Positions 1 through 8,558 of a DNA stretch of 64,000 bases are shown here, one piece after another. Both the position numbers and the translations under genes were made by a program. Below the pieces are notes generated by a model that was given only the letters and a program-made list of their open reading frames with translations, was not told where the DNA came from and searched no databases. Within the stretch, counting starts at the first letter, position 1. Each line of letters begins with the position of its first letter. The stretch is from assembly GCF_014644495.1 (NCBI RefSeq), contig NZ_BMKU01000002.1, positions 62,001 through 126,000 on the forward strand. The letters are read 5' to 3'. The DNA is from Pseudarthrobacter polychromogenes. GTDB taxonomy: Bacteria > Actinomycetota > Actinomycetes > Actinomycetales > Micrococcaceae.

Positions 1-184
1 CGCCGCTTCACTTCTTTGTCGATTGCGTCCACCTCCCAGATGACGCGTTTCGGGGGTCCGCGTACTCTGTAGTTGCAAAAGCCATGTTGATAAGCTTACT
101 TAGTAATCCGGCCCCCGGCTACCAGGGAGGTTCGGGGCCTCCGGGTGCCGCCGCTAAGCCGCCGCCTATGGCAGCGTTGCAGGG
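1..184. other. Left-edge intergenic stretch, possible start of a gene leaving the window
   Basis: No complete gene is visible here. On the minus strand a reading frame beginning with GTG at position 32 (V-D-A-I-D-K-E-V-K-R) runs off the left edge. The same frame is open back to a stop near position 98 but has no other start codon, so this could be the beginning of a leftward gene. Only about ten codons are visible and no function can be given. A palindromic motif at 89-104 would lie upstream of it. Confidence 0.25.
89..104. promoter_or_regulatory. TAAG-type palindromic motif, copy 1
   Basis: The 16 bases GATAAGCTTACTTAGT match motifs found before the DUF2382 gene (22116-22131) and the catalase gene (34702-34717). 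The shared pattern is (C/A)TAAG(C/T)N3-4CTTAGT. Here it would serve a gene leaving the window to the left, because the nearest rightward gene is convergent. The match is seen directly; a role as operator or promoter element is inference. Confidence 0.4.
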
Positions 185-568
185 CTACTTGCCGGCGGTA
201 CGGGTCTTGCTCTTGGGTTCTTTCGGCGGCATGCCCGCCACGTGCTCATAGGCTTTGTGGATCCATGCTTTGGCGCGGGCGTCGTCGCCGTCGCCTTCCT
301 CGTTCCAGATTTCCGGCAGGCCGGTGTACTCGCGCATCGGCCGGTCCGCCGGGCCGAACGGGACGGTCTGCTCGCCGCTTTCGAGCTGCTGCCTGTTCTC
401 CGGGGAGAGCCGGATGCCGATGGTGCCCCCGAAAAGCCCTGCGAACATGTTGCCGTTGACGAACGCGCCCAGGTTGCCGAACATCGGCTTCACCGACACG
501 TCCGGGACGTCCGGGACCAGGGACCGGAAGCGCTCCTTGTCAGCGTCCGTCGCTTTGGGCATCTCCAT
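185..568 (-). CDS. TfoX/Sxy N-terminal domain protein
   Basis: A 127-residue protein made of a single TfoX N-terminal domain. Recognisable parts are the K-P-M-F-G-N segment near residue 25 and the F-A-G-L-F-G-G-T-I-G-I-R-L strand near residue 40. Full-length TfoX in gammaproteobacteria regulates competence, but these short single-domain actinobacterial versions have no established role. The ATG at 568 was chosen because a GGGGGAAG ribosome-binding site lies just upstream; a second ATG lies two codons downstream. The reading frame stays open far upstream, but that part is antisense to the next gene and is not credible. The Lys-rich tail (K-S-K-T-R-T-A-G-K) may be disordered. Confidence 0.8.
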   Translation of the reverse strand: MEMPKATDADKERFRSLVPDVPDVSVKPMFGNLGAFVNGNMFAGLFGGTIGIRLSPENRQQLESGEQTVPFGPADRPMREYTGLPEIWNEEGDGDDARAKAWIHKAYEHVAGMPPKEPKSKTRTAGK

Positions 569-730
569 TGCTTCCCCCTGGGATCGGACGGCTGGGTGCG
601 GTGCCTGCTGGTGTGTGCAGGATATGCCCTGCCGGGTGGGCCGGGGAACACCCGCCGGTCCGCCGTCGTTGTGCCGGTAGGCAGCGCGCCCACACCGGGC
701 GCCGGACGTTCCCCAACCAAAGGACACCCC

Positions 731-1552
731 TTGACCCCTCGCACCATCGTGATCACCGGCGCCAGCGACGGCATCGGCGCAGCAGCCGCGCGTACCCTGG
801 CCAAAGCAGGGGACCAGGTGGTCGTCGTCGGCCGCTCGGAGGAAAAGACACGGGCCATTGCCAAGGAGCTGGACGCCGACTACTTCGTCAGCGACTTCTC
901 CGACCTCGCCCAGGTCCGCACCCTGGCCGCGCAGCTGGAGTCCGACTACCCGCGCATCGACGTCCTGGCCAACAATGCCGGCGGCATCATGGGCAAGCGC
1001 ACCCTCACCGTGGACGGCAACGAGGCAACGTTCCAGATCAACCACCTGGCCCCGTTCCTCCTCACCACGCTGCTGATGGAGACCCTCGTTGCCAGCAATG
1101 CGAAGGTGATCAACACCTCCAGCGGCGCCAACAGCTTCGGCAAGCTGGACCTGTTCGACCTCAATTCCGAGCAGGGCTACTCCACCAACCGCGCCTACGG
1201 CACCGGCAAGCTGGCCAACATTCTCTTCACCTCTGAGCTGCACCGCCGCTTTGGCGAACAGGGAATCACGACGGCGGCGTTCCACCCCGGCGTTGTGCGC
1301 ACCAACTTCGCGGCGGACTCTACCAGCCCCTTCCGGCACGCTTACAAGACCCTGCTGAACCGCTTCATGCTGACCCCGGACCAAGGTGCCGACACCCTGC
1401 TGTGGCTGATCAACGGCACGGCGGGCAAGGACTGGATCTCCGGTGCGTACTACTACAAGCGCGCGCTGGCCAAGGCCAACCCCCAGGCTTACGACGCCGA
1501 GCTGGCCCGCCGCCTGTGGGAGCAGAGCGAGGAACTGGTCAAGGCCGATTAA
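731..1552 (+). CDS. Short-chain dehydrogenase/reductase (SDR)
   Basis: A 273-residue NAD(P)-dependent oxidoreductase with a complete classical SDR core. The cofactor motif T-G-A-S-D-G-I-G is at residues 9-16, N-N-A-G-G at 81-85, the catalytic Ser lies in I-N-T-S-S-G near 129, and Y-G-T-G-K near 155-159 supplies the Tyr and Lys. The overall form resembles retinol-dehydrogenase/WW-oxidoreductase-like SDRs, but the substrate is unknown. A TTG at 731 is preferred because AAAGGA lies about seven bases upstream and the protein then begins just before the first Rossmann strand. It converges on paiB, and the gap holds palindromic repeat copy A. Confidence 0.85.
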   Translation: MTPRTIVITGASDGIGAAAARTLAKAGDQVVVVGRSEEKTRAIAKELDADYFVSDFSDLAQVRTLAAQLESDYPRIDVLANNAGGIMGKRTLTVDGNEATFQINHLAPFLLTTLLMETLVASNAKVINTSSGANSFGKLDLFDLNSEQGYSTNRAYGTGKLANILFTSELHRRFGEQGITTAAFHPGVVRTNFAADSTSPFRHAYKTLLNRFMLTPDQGADTLLWLINGTAGKDWISGAYYYKRALAKANPQAYDAELARRLWEQSEELVKAD

Positions 1553-1599
1553 GTTCTAGCCCTCGCAGCCGGTGACGTCACGGAGGTGCTGGGGATAGT

Positions 1600-1662
1600 A
1601 ACTGGGTAGCGCTAAGTGTCGTTATGAGCCGTCAAAACGACACTTAGCGCTACCTAGTTGGG
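1600..1662. repeat. Palindromic intergenic repeat, copy A
   Basis: A near-perfect inverted repeat with arms of about 24 bases and a 12-base centre, built on GGTAGCGCTAAGTGTCGTT and its complement. It lies between convergent genes (SDR and paiB). The right arm runs into paiB: the bases CTA at 1654-1656 are the complement of the paiB stop codon. Four more copies lie at 26433, 27501, 56171 and 62429. It could act as a bidirectional transcription terminator or be a REP/MITE-like element. Confidence 0.9.
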
Positions 1663-2280
1663 TCGGCGGGCGCGCTCTACATCCGCCGCGGACTCGGACT
1701 GACCGCGGGCTACCAGGCCCGCCACCACGCCGTCCACGTCCGCTTCCGGCCGGTTCTGGCTCAGCTTCGCCTTGGCCTCGATCCGGGTGATGACCAGCTC
1801 CACGCCCACGATGGCCCGCAACTGCCCGGCAATGAAGCGCTCCGGTGCATCGTCCACGTCCCAAGGATGGTCGAAGCCGGACTCGTGCACTCCGGTGAGC
1901 CGCCGGACCTGCCGGTCCAGCCAGGCCGGATCGTCATGGATCACCAGCCGCCCGTACACGTGCGCAGTGGTGTAGTTCCAGGTCGGGACAACCCGCCCGT
2001 GCTCGGCCTTGGAGGCGTACCAGGACGGGGAAATGTAGGCATCCGAACCTTGAATAATGGCGAGGGCCTCCCCGACGACGGGCGCGGACCACTGCGTGTT
2101 GTTCCGCGCCACGTGTCCCTGCATCGCGCCGAACTCCCCGGCGTCGGGGTCGTAGACAAACGGCAGGAGTGTCGCCACGAGGCCCTCCGGGGTCATGGTG
2201 ACCAGGTTCGCCGCACCCGGCCTGGTGAGCAGGTGCTGCACGGTTTCAGGGACAGCGGCGAAGTGGGCTGGAATGTACAT
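1654..2280 (-). CDS. PaiB-family FMN-binding negative transcriptional regulator
   Basis: A 208-residue protein of the PaiB/FMN-binding split-barrel family, usually about 200-215 residues. It starts M-Y-I-P-A-H-F and has the family's N-terminal 'P-E-G-L-V-A-T-L-L-P-F' strand and the conserved C-terminal stretch A-K-L-S-Q-N-R-P. In Bacillus, PaiB is linked to control of protease and sporulation genes; in actinobacteria the role is uncertain. It begins nine bases after the stop of the EamA-type transporter gene upstream, so the two are probably one transcript. AGGA stands before the ATG. The stop codon lies inside repeat copy A, so the last two residues (Pro-Asn) are encoded by repeat sequence. 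Confidence 0.85.
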   Translation of the reverse strand: MYIPAHFAAVPETVQHLLTRPGAANLVTMTPEGLVATLLPFVYDPDAGEFGAMQGHVARNNTQWSAPVVGEALAIIQGSDAYISPSWYASKAEHGRVVPTWNYTTAHVYGRLVIHDDPAWLDRQVRRLTGVHESGFDHPWDVDDAPERFIAGQLRAIVGVELVITRIEAKAKLSQNRPEADVDGVVAGLVARGQSESAADVERARRPN

Positions 2281-2289
2281 GGGTTAGTC

Positions 2290-3258
2290 CTATACTGGCT
2301 GGCTTGATGCGGGATGAAGTTCGGGGGATGAGGTCGGGGCGGGCTTGAGCCGAACCCGGACAGCGGCGGCGGCACACAGGATGACGGCCAGCCCGCCCAG
2401 GACCGTGGACCAGGTCAGGGCCTCACCCAGCAGGACGGCCGCCCAGCAGATGGTGAGGACGGGCTGGATGAGCTGGATCTGGCTGACCCGTGCGATGGGG
2501 CCGATGGCCAGGCCGCGGTACCAGGCGAAGAATCCCAGGAACATGCTCACTACGGCGAGGTACCCGAACGCTGCCCACTGCGCGGGGGTTGCTGACGGCG
2601 GCTGCTGGGCAGCGGAGGCGGCAGCCAGGACCAGCATCAACGGCGAGGCGAGGACCAGCGCCCACGAGATGGTCTGCCAGGAGCCGAGTTCCCGGGCCAG
2701 CAGGCCGCCTTCCGCGTAGCCGATGGCGGCGGCCACCACGGAACCGAGGAGCAGCAGGTCTGCCCAGTGGAGGACGCCAAGGCCGCCGGACTGGACGGAT
2801 GCGAAGACGGTCACCGCAAGGGCGCCCACACCGCTGACGAGCCAGAACGCCGCTGGTGGGCGTTCCCGCCCGCGAAGGACGGCCGCGGTGGCCGTCGCGG
2901 CAGGGAGCAGGGCGATGACAACGGCGCCGTGGCTTGCGGCGGTGCTGGTCAGGGCAAAGGAGGTGAGTAGCGGAAAGCCAATGACGACGCCGGCCGCCAC
3001 GACCGCCACACGGAACCATTGCGTCCCGCGGGGGAGCGCCTGCCGGGTAAGTGCCAGTGCCGCACCCGCCAAAGCAGCCGCCACTACTGCCCTGCCTGAC
3101 CCGATAAAGAGCGGCGCCAGGCCTGCGACCGCCACTTTGGTGAACGGGACCGTGAGCGAGAATGCCGCGACTCCAAGGAGACCGAGCCACAAGCCGGCTG
3201 AGCTGGAGTGGGATAACGCTGTGCGCCGCCGAAGAGTAGCGCTACTATTGTCTCTCAT
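2290..3258 (-). CDS. EamA/DMT-family transporter
   Basis: An integral membrane protein of about 322 residues with ten predicted hydrophobic segments, as in the drug/metabolite transporter superfamily (two EamA halves). It probably exports a small metabolite. It sits divergent from a MocR regulator and ahead of paiB. The start is uncertain. The ATG at 3258 gives M-R-D-N-S-S-A-T-L and overlaps the start codon of the MocR gene on the other strand. A TTG near 3193 (L-W-L-G-L-L-G) would begin at the first membrane segment. Divergent MocR/transporter pairs usually indicate that the regulator controls the transporter, which is inference here. Confidence 0.8.
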   Translation of the reverse strand: MRDNSSATLRRRTALSHSSSAGLWLGLLGVAAFSLTVPFTKVAVAGLAPLFIGSGRAVVAAALAGAALALTRQALPRGTQWFRVAVVAAGVVIGFPLLTSFALTSTAASHGAVVIALLPAATATAAVLRGRERPPAAFWLVSGVGALAVTVFASVQSGGLGVLHWADLLLLGSVVAAAIGYAEGGLLARELGSWQTISWALVLASPLMLVLAAASAAQQPPSATPAQWAAFGYLAVVSMFLGFFAWYRGLAIGPIARVSQIQLIQPVLTICWAAVLLGEALTWSTVLGGLAVILCAAAAVRVRLKPAPTSSPELHPASSQPV

Positions 3259-3264
3259 GGACAA
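3235..3264. promoter_or_regulatory. Divergent promoter/operator between EamA exporter and MocR genes
   Basis: This stretch contains the perfect palindrome AGTAGCGCTACT (3235-3246), followed by TTGTC-N7-GACAA overlapping both start codons. TACTAT at 3243-3248 is a good -10 candidate for the rightward gene and would place the start of transcription at or next to the ATG at 3257, with no room for a ribosome-binding site. The leftward side has a similar TATC-type box a few bases before its ATG. Both genes may therefore be leaderless and controlled by one bound protein; this is inference. Confidence 0.45.
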
Positions 3265-4669
3265 CGATAGCAGTTCGCGGATTGTGGCGCATCTGAAAAC
3301 GTGGATGGCCACTGCGGCGTCGGGAGCGAAACTGCCCTCCACGCGGTCCCTGGTGGCCGACTACCAGGCAAGTCCCGTCACGGTGCAGAAGGCCCTGCAG
3401 ACCCTCACGGCGCAGGGGCTCATCGAGAGCCGGCCGGGCGTCGGGACCTTCGTGCGGGCAGTCCGCATGGCACGCCCGTCGGATTACGGCTGGCAGACGG
3501 CGGCCCTCCGCTCCCCGCTGGCGGCACTGCCACAGGCCTCCTCGACCATGCGGGAGGTACCGCAGGACGCGATTTCCTTCCATTCGGGCTACCCTGCCAG
3601 GGAGCTCCTGCCCGAGCGGCTGGTCCGGGCAGCGCTCACCCGGGCCGCCCGCGGAGACGCGGCGCTGTCCCGGCCTCCCGCCGCGGGGATGCCGGAGCTG
3701 CAATCGTGGTTCGCGCATGAGCTCGGCGCGTCCACGCCCGCTGGGATAACTCCGCCCAACCCGAGCGACGTCGTCGTACTTCCTGGCAGCCAGAGCGGAC
3801 TGAGCTCCATCTTCAGTGCCCTGGTGGGCAGGGGGCAGCCGCTGCTGATGGAGTCACCCTCCTACTGGGGTGCCATTTTGGCCGCCGCCCAGGCGGGGGT
3901 GCGGGTGGTGCCGGTGCCAAGCGGACCGGACGGGCCGGAACCGGGGGAGCTGGCCCGCGCCTTCGACGAATCAGGCGCCAGGGTTTTCTATGCGCAGCCC
4001 AACTACGCCAACCCCACGGGCGCGCAGTGGTCAGCGGAGACGCGCGACCAAGTCCTTGACGTGATCCGTGCCAAAGGTGCGTTCCTTGTGGAGGACGACT
4101 GGGCGCACGACTTTGGCATCAGCTCACACCCCGTGCCGGTCGCCTCCCGCGACGACTCCGGGCACGTCGTGTACCTGCGCTCGCTGACCAAGAGCGTCTC
4201 CACGTCCATCCGGGTGGCCGCACTGATTGCACGCGGTCCGGCGCGGGAGCGCATCCTCGCTGACAGGGCCGCGGAGTCGATGTACGTCAGCGGGCTTCTG
4301 CAGGCGGCAGCGCTCGACGTCGTTACCCAGCCCGGGTGGCAGACGCACCTTCGCAGCCTGCGGCACCAGCTTGAATCCCGCCGGGACCTGCTGGTCACCA
4401 GCGTCCGGGAGCACATCCCGCAGGCGCACATTGAGCAGGTGCCGAGAGGCGGACTTAACCTGTGGCTGCGCCTGCCCGACGGGGCTGACCTGCAGCGGCT
4501 GGTCCGGGACTGCGAAGCTGGCGGCGTCATCGTCGCCCGCGGGGACGAATGGTTTCCGGCGGAACCGGCGGGTCCCTTTATCCGGCTCAACTTCTCGGGC
4601 ACGAATCCGGGCGCCTTCCCCGAAGGCGCCCGGATCATTGGGCAGATGCTGGAGCGGAACCTGAGCTAG
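3257..4669 (+). CDS. MocR/PdxR-type PLP-dependent transcriptional regulator
   Basis: A 470-residue fusion of a GntR-type winged helix (residues about 5-75, with L-P-S-T-R-S-L-V-A-D and G-L-I-E-S-R-P-G-V-G-T-F) and a class I aminotransferase domain (about 110-465). The aminotransferase part keeps the Y-A-Q-P-N-Y-A-N-P-T-G loop, the E-D-D-W-A-H-D-F strand and the PLP-binding Lys in S-L-T-K-S near residue 311, so it probably binds pyridoxal phosphate. It is divergent from an EamA transporter that it may control. The ATG at 3257 directly follows a -10-like box with no ribosome-binding site. The 3' end overlaps the convergent secreted-protein gene by four bases. Confidence 0.88.
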   Translation: MDNDSSSRIVAHLKTWMATAASGAKLPSTRSLVADYQASPVTVQKALQTLTAQGLIESRPGVGTFVRAVRMARPSDYGWQTAALRSPLAALPQASSTMREVPQDAISFHSGYPARELLPERLVRAALTRAARGDAALSRPPAAGMPELQSWFAHELGASTPAGITPPNPSDVVVLPGSQSGLSSIFSALVGRGQPLLMESPSYWGAILAAAQAGVRVVPVPSGPDGPEPGELARAFDESGARVFYAQPNYANPTGAQWSAETRDQVLDVIRAKGAFLVEDDWAHDFGISSHPVPVASRDDSGHVVYLRSLTKSVSTSIRVAALIARGPARERILADRAAESMYVSGLLQAAALDVVTQPGWQTHLRSLRHQLESRRDLLVTSVREHIPQAHIEQVPRGGLNLWLRLPDGADLQRLVRDCEAGGVIVARGDEWFPAEPAGPFIRLNFSGTNPGAFPEGARIIGQMLERNLS

Positions 4670-5169
4670 GACACCGGAGCCAGCAACTTGCAGAGATCGG
4701 TCACTTTGCCTTTCCCGGTGAACATGTCACCGACTTCATTCCCATCGGCGTCAAGAATCCAGTTGACGGTTCCGGCCGTGTAGTAAACCCCTGCAGGATG
4801 GTCGTTGATCTCAGGCACAGTGATGACATTGGTTCCAGTCGCGGTAAAGAGTACGTTGCCCTTGTCCAGGGGCCGGGTTGTTGTTGCCCCAGTGGCGATG
4901 TAAGTCCGAGAGTCCCCATCAGGTCCAGTAACTGTGACTCGCAAGCCTGGAGCTGTATAGATGTTCCGACCACCGGGAAGGTTGATTTCGCCAACCTTTC
5001 CCACCGCTGTGAAGGACAAGAAATTATCCTCGGATCCGGGACAAGGCGCGGTGTACTCATAAACAATCGGTTGAGGAACGGGGGTAGCTGCGACCGCAGG
5101 CAGAGGTGCGACGAGCGCTGCTGCGGCAAGGGCAGCGGGAGCCAATATGCGAGTGCTGCTGGTTTTCAT
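4666..5169 (-). CDS. Small secreted protein of unknown function
   Basis: A 167-residue protein with a clear Sec signal peptide: M-K-T-S-S-T-R, a hydrophobic Ala/Leu stretch, and an A-V-A-A-type cleavage site near residue 28. The mature part is about 140 residues, beta-rich, with two cysteines (C-P-G-S near the start and L-C-K-L near the end) that could form a disulfide joining the two ends. No family is recognised. AAGGAAG lies before the ATG. It is divergent from the large SARP regulator, so it is a candidate target of that regulator. Confidence 0.65.
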   Translation of the reverse strand: MKTSSTRILAPAALAAAALVAPLPAVAATPVPQPIVYEYTAPCPGSEDNFLSFTAVGKVGEINLPGGRNIYTAPGLRVTVTGPDGDSRTYIATGATTTRPLDKGNVLFTATGTNVITVPEINDHPAGVYYTAGTVNWILDADGNEVGDMFTGKGKVTDLCKLLAPVS

Positions 5170-5407
5170 CGGATCTTCCTTTCAGATGTACTCGGTGTGA
5201 GTGGCTCAAGAGTGGCCCTGGGGGCTTAATGGAGCCTTAATCCAACGGCTAACTCTGGATCCAGCACGGGCCCGGGAGCATGATGGGGGTGATGTCGCTC
5301 CTCGGGGCGCGTTAGGACGGGGCGGGCGCCAGGGGCCGCTGGTCGGAAAACGCCACGGGATAGGGCACAGCCCGATTCCGTGGCCGGTCAGTGAGGGGTG
5401 CTCGGCG

Positions 5408-8368
5408 ATGGGCGCACTGTGGATCAGGGCACTGGGTCCGTTGGAGGTGATCGCTGACGGCGTCCAGGTTCCCGTCAGCAGCCGCAATCTGCGTATTGTC
5501 CTCGAATGCCTGGCGTTGCGGGCGAACTCAGTGGTACCCGCCGATTTCCTGGCTGAAGTCCTCTGGGACGGCCACCCGCCCTCTCGTCCGGGCCCGCAGC
5601 TGCAGGTGCACGTCGCGAACCTGCGGAACCTGCTTGAGCCCAACCGTCTTAAAGGGGTTGCTTCGCACCGCCTGGCCAGCCGGCCCGGCGGCTACCTCCT
5701 GGCTGTTGAAGACGACGAACTCGACCTGTTGCAGTTCCGCGCGCACGTTGCAGCCGGAGAACGTGCAGTAGAAGCGGGCCAACTTGCCGGCGGGGCGGTC
5801 CGCCTGCGCCAGGCCCTCGAATTGTTCGTGTGCCCTGCCTTTCCGGACCTTGCCGACATTGAGCTGCTGGTTCCAGACCTGGAAGAAGTGGAGGAGGCCC
5901 GGCTGGACACATACCAGGACCTCTTCGACGTTGAACTGGCACTGGGCCGCCACGCCACCGTTGTGGGGGAGCTGCACAGGCTGGTAACGCAGCATCGCTT
6001 CCGGGAGCGCTTGTGGGCGTCTTTGGTGCTTGCCTTATACCGCTCCGACCGGCAGGCAGACGCCCTTGCCGCCTGCCGGACGGCCAGGAAAACCTTTGCG
6101 GCCGAGCTGGGCATTGATCCCGGGGAACGCTTGCGGGAGCTGGAAACACTGGTGCTGCGTCAGGATGCATCCCTCGGGGCACCCGCCGTGAACGAAAAGC
6201 GCCGCGCCAGGCAGCGTCTCGACAACCTGCCTGCCGCACTCACCCCCATGGTGGGTCGGGATGCTGAACTGGGGGAGGTATGTTCGCTCTACCGCTCCGA
6301 CGGATGCCGGCTTGTCACCGTCACAGGGGCGGGCGGGGCAGGGAAGACCCGTCTCGCGATGGCGGCGGCCGCACGCTTGGGTGAGCGCATGCCTGACGGC
6401 GCGGGCTGGGTTAATCTGTCCCCACTCACCCAGGTTGAGCAGGTGCCGGGGGCCATCGCGGCGGCACTCGGACTGGAGGCGCCGGCGGGCGAAGACCCGC
6501 TGAAAATCGCGTCCCGTTTTCTGCAAGCCCGCCGCCTGCTGCTGGTCCTGGACAACTTCGAGCACCTGGAAAACGCCTGGCCAGTGGTGCTGGACCTGCT
6601 CACCGCAGCCCCGGAGCTTCGGATCCTCACTACCAGCCGGAGGCGGCTGGGGTTGCGTCCTGAGTACGAATTTGAACTTGCACCACTTGAGCTGCCGCCC
6701 CTCGACCCGCCCCTGCCTCTGCACCGGTTGCGGGAGGTGCCTGCAATGAAGCTGCTCCTTAGCCGGGGCAGGGCGGTCCGCCCCCGTTTCACGGTGGATC
6801 CAGGAAACGCGACAGTCTTGACGCGGCTGTGCCACCGCCTTGACGGCCTGCCGCTGGCCATCGAACTGGCTGCAGCCCAACTGCGTCAGCTGAGCGAGCA
6901 CGATCTCCTCGTTGACCTGGAAGCCAGCCTGGCCGCAGTGCCTGCCGCCTTCCGTGACCTTCCCGACCGGCAGCGAACTCTCACGGCCACAATGGAGTGG
7001 AGCTACCAGCTGCTGGAGGACCCGGAGCGCCTGTTCTTCGTCCAACTCGGAGTTTTCGCCAACGATCCGACGACCGAAGCGATTGACGCCGTGCGAGTCA
7101 CCCTTCCCTTTGGCGCGCTTTCCACCGAAGAGCTGTTGTCCGCGCTCGCCCGCAACAGCCTGCTCCGGCGCTACACCGACCATGCAGGACGGCGGCGTGT
7201 GTCGCTGCTGCAATCCATCCGTGAATTTGCCCGTAACCGGCTGGCGCTGCTTCCCGAGCAACACGACGTGCGCCGGCGGCATGCCGAGTACTACCTTGCC
7301 CTGGCTGAGAGATTGGGTCCGCTATTGTGGGGTGCTGGCCAGGTGGAGGCGTTCCGAGTGCTTCACGCCGAAGCCCTCGACCTTCGCGCGGCACTGCTTT
7401 GGGCAGCAGGGCCGGGTGGTTCGACGGAACTGGCACTTCGGCTGGTGGGAGAGCTCTGGCATTACTGGGAACTCACTGGAGACGTTACCGAGCAGCAGCG
7501 AATGGCCGTGGAGCTCGTGGAGGCAACACCGGATGCGGCGCCGCAGCTTAGAGCACCAGCGCTTAGCGGAGCAGCCACGCTGACATGGACCCTGGGCAGG
7601 TATAACCAGGCGGCCCACCTCCACCGCCGTGCCCTTCAAGCGTTTGAAAAGTCCGGCAATAGCCCGGGTGTTGCGTGGACCATCCTGTGTCTGGCCGTGC
7701 AGGCAGCACAAAGTGGTGATTTCCCTACTGCCGAGCGGCTTACAGCGGAGGCCGTGTCCTATCCCGGCGCCAGTCTTCGGGTCAGAATTGGGTCGCTGGT
7801 TGTCCTGTCCCGTCAGGCTTACTGTGCCGGGGACCATCCGCGGGCACTCGAACTGTGCAGGGCGTGCGCGGAGTTGACCCGCCGCCTAGGGGACCGGTGG
7901 CTCCTGGGCGTTGTGCTTACCAATCTTGCAGAGAGCACCGAACAGGCCGGCGATTACGACGGTGCCGAGCTCCTTCTCATCGAAGCTATCAGCGCCTCAC
8001 TCCAGCTAGGGGCGGAGGGCAACCTGGCCGCTTTCCTTGACTCATTGGGCGGCGTCTATGCGTCACAAAAACGCTATGACTTTGCCCTCCGCCTCCTCGC
8101 CACGGCGGACTCCTACCGTGCACACCGCGGTATGTCGCTGGATCAGGCAGAACGACGACGAGTTGATGCCATTATCGACAAAGCCAGGGCTGAAGCCGGT
8201 CCCATCCGCTTCGGCCTTGCCTGGGCTGGCGGAGGCAGGCTTACGGTTCGGCAGGCGGTCAACGAGGTGCTCCAGCGCCAACCCGGACTCTCCGGCACCG
8301 TCGGGGGTTCAGCCCGATCAGCTTCCCCCGCCGTGGAAAGCGCCACTGACCCGGCCCCGTGGTCCTGA
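5408..8368 (+). CDS. SARP/AfsR-like transcriptional regulator with BTAD, NB-ARC-type ATPase and TPR regions
   Basis: A large regulator of about 986 residues. It starts M-G-A-L-W-I-R-A-L-G-P-L-E-V, the usual opening of the OmpR-like DNA-binding domain of SARP proteins (about 1-95). The bacterial transcriptional activation domain follows (about 100-250), then an AAA/NB-ARC-like ATPase with Walker A G-A-G-G-A-G-K-T-R-L near 307 and Walker B L-L-L-V-L-D-N-F near 380, and a long helical C-terminal part typical of TPR repeats. The ATG at 5408 follows GAGGGG. An upstream open frame was rejected because it adds sequence unlike the family. SARP-ATPase proteins often control secondary metabolism, but no biosynthetic cluster is nearby; the divergent secreted protein is the only close candidate target. 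Confidence 0.85.
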   Translation: MGALWIRALGPLEVIADGVQVPVSSRNLRIVLECLALRANSVVPADFLAEVLWDGHPPSRPGPQLQVHVANLRNLLEPNRLKGVASHRLASRPGGYLLAVEDDELDLLQFRAHVAAGERAVEAGQLAGGAVRLRQALELFVCPAFPDLADIELLVPDLEEVEEARLDTYQDLFDVELALGRHATVVGELHRLVTQHRFRERLWASLVLALYRSDRQADALAACRTARKTFAAELGIDPGERLRELETLVLRQDASLGAPAVNEKRRARQRLDNLPAALTPMVGRDAELGEVCSLYRSDGCRLVTVTGAGGAGKTRLAMAAAARLGERMPDGAGWVNLSPLTQVEQVPGAIAAALGLEAPAGEDPLKIASRFLQARRLLLVLDNFEHLENAWPVVLDLLTAAPELRILTTSRRRLGLRPEYEFELAPLELPPLDPPLPLHRLREVPAMKLLLSRGRAVRPRFTVDPGNATVLTRLCHRLDGLPLAIELAAAQLRQLSEHDLLVDLEASLAAVPAAFRDLPDRQRTLTATMEWSYQLLEDPERLFFVQLGVFANDPTTEAIDAVRVTLPFGALSTEELLSALARNSLLRRYTDHAGRRRVSLLQSIREFARNRLALLPEQHDVRRRHAEYYLALAERLGPLLWGAGQVEAFRVLHAEALDLRAALLWAAGPGGSTELALRLVGELWHYWELTGDVTEQQRMAVELVEATPDAAPQLRAPALSGAATLTWTLGRYNQAAHLHRRALQAFEKSGNSPGVAWTILCLAVQAAQSGDFPTAERLTAEAVSYPGASLRVRIGSLVVLSRQAYCAGDHPRALELCRACAELTRRLGDRWLLGVVLTNLAESTEQAGDYDGAELLLIEAISASLQLGAEGNLAAFLDSLGGVYASQKRYDFALRLLATADSYRAHRGMSLDQAERRRVDAIIDKARAEAGPIRFGLAWAGGGRLTVRQAVNEVLQRQPGLSGTVGGSARSASPAVESATDPAPWS

Positions 8369-8558
8369 CGCCCGGCTTCGTGCCAATCGCAACCGCGTAA
8401 CAGCGTGCAATATAAGCATGACCTCATGTATTTGATGACTAGAAATTCGGCAGCCGTGCTACTTTCAACACTGCCGCCGCGCATATCTTCGTTGCCAAGG
8501 ACCGGGACCAGGGGACTGCGCGCGCTCCCATTGCTGAGTCCGACCCTTGGAGACGCCC

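Noticed and set aside
3235-3246. AGTAGCGCTACT as a partial copy of the palindromic repeat family
   Set aside because: Only the eight-base core TAGCGCTA is shared; the AAGTGTCGTTT arms are absent. It fits a local operator better.
2723-3256. Extension of the MocR reading frame 178 codons upstream
   Set aside because: This part is antisense to the EamA transporter gene and has the Ala/Arg/Pro-rich composition of a shadow frame. The family start fits the ATG at 3257.
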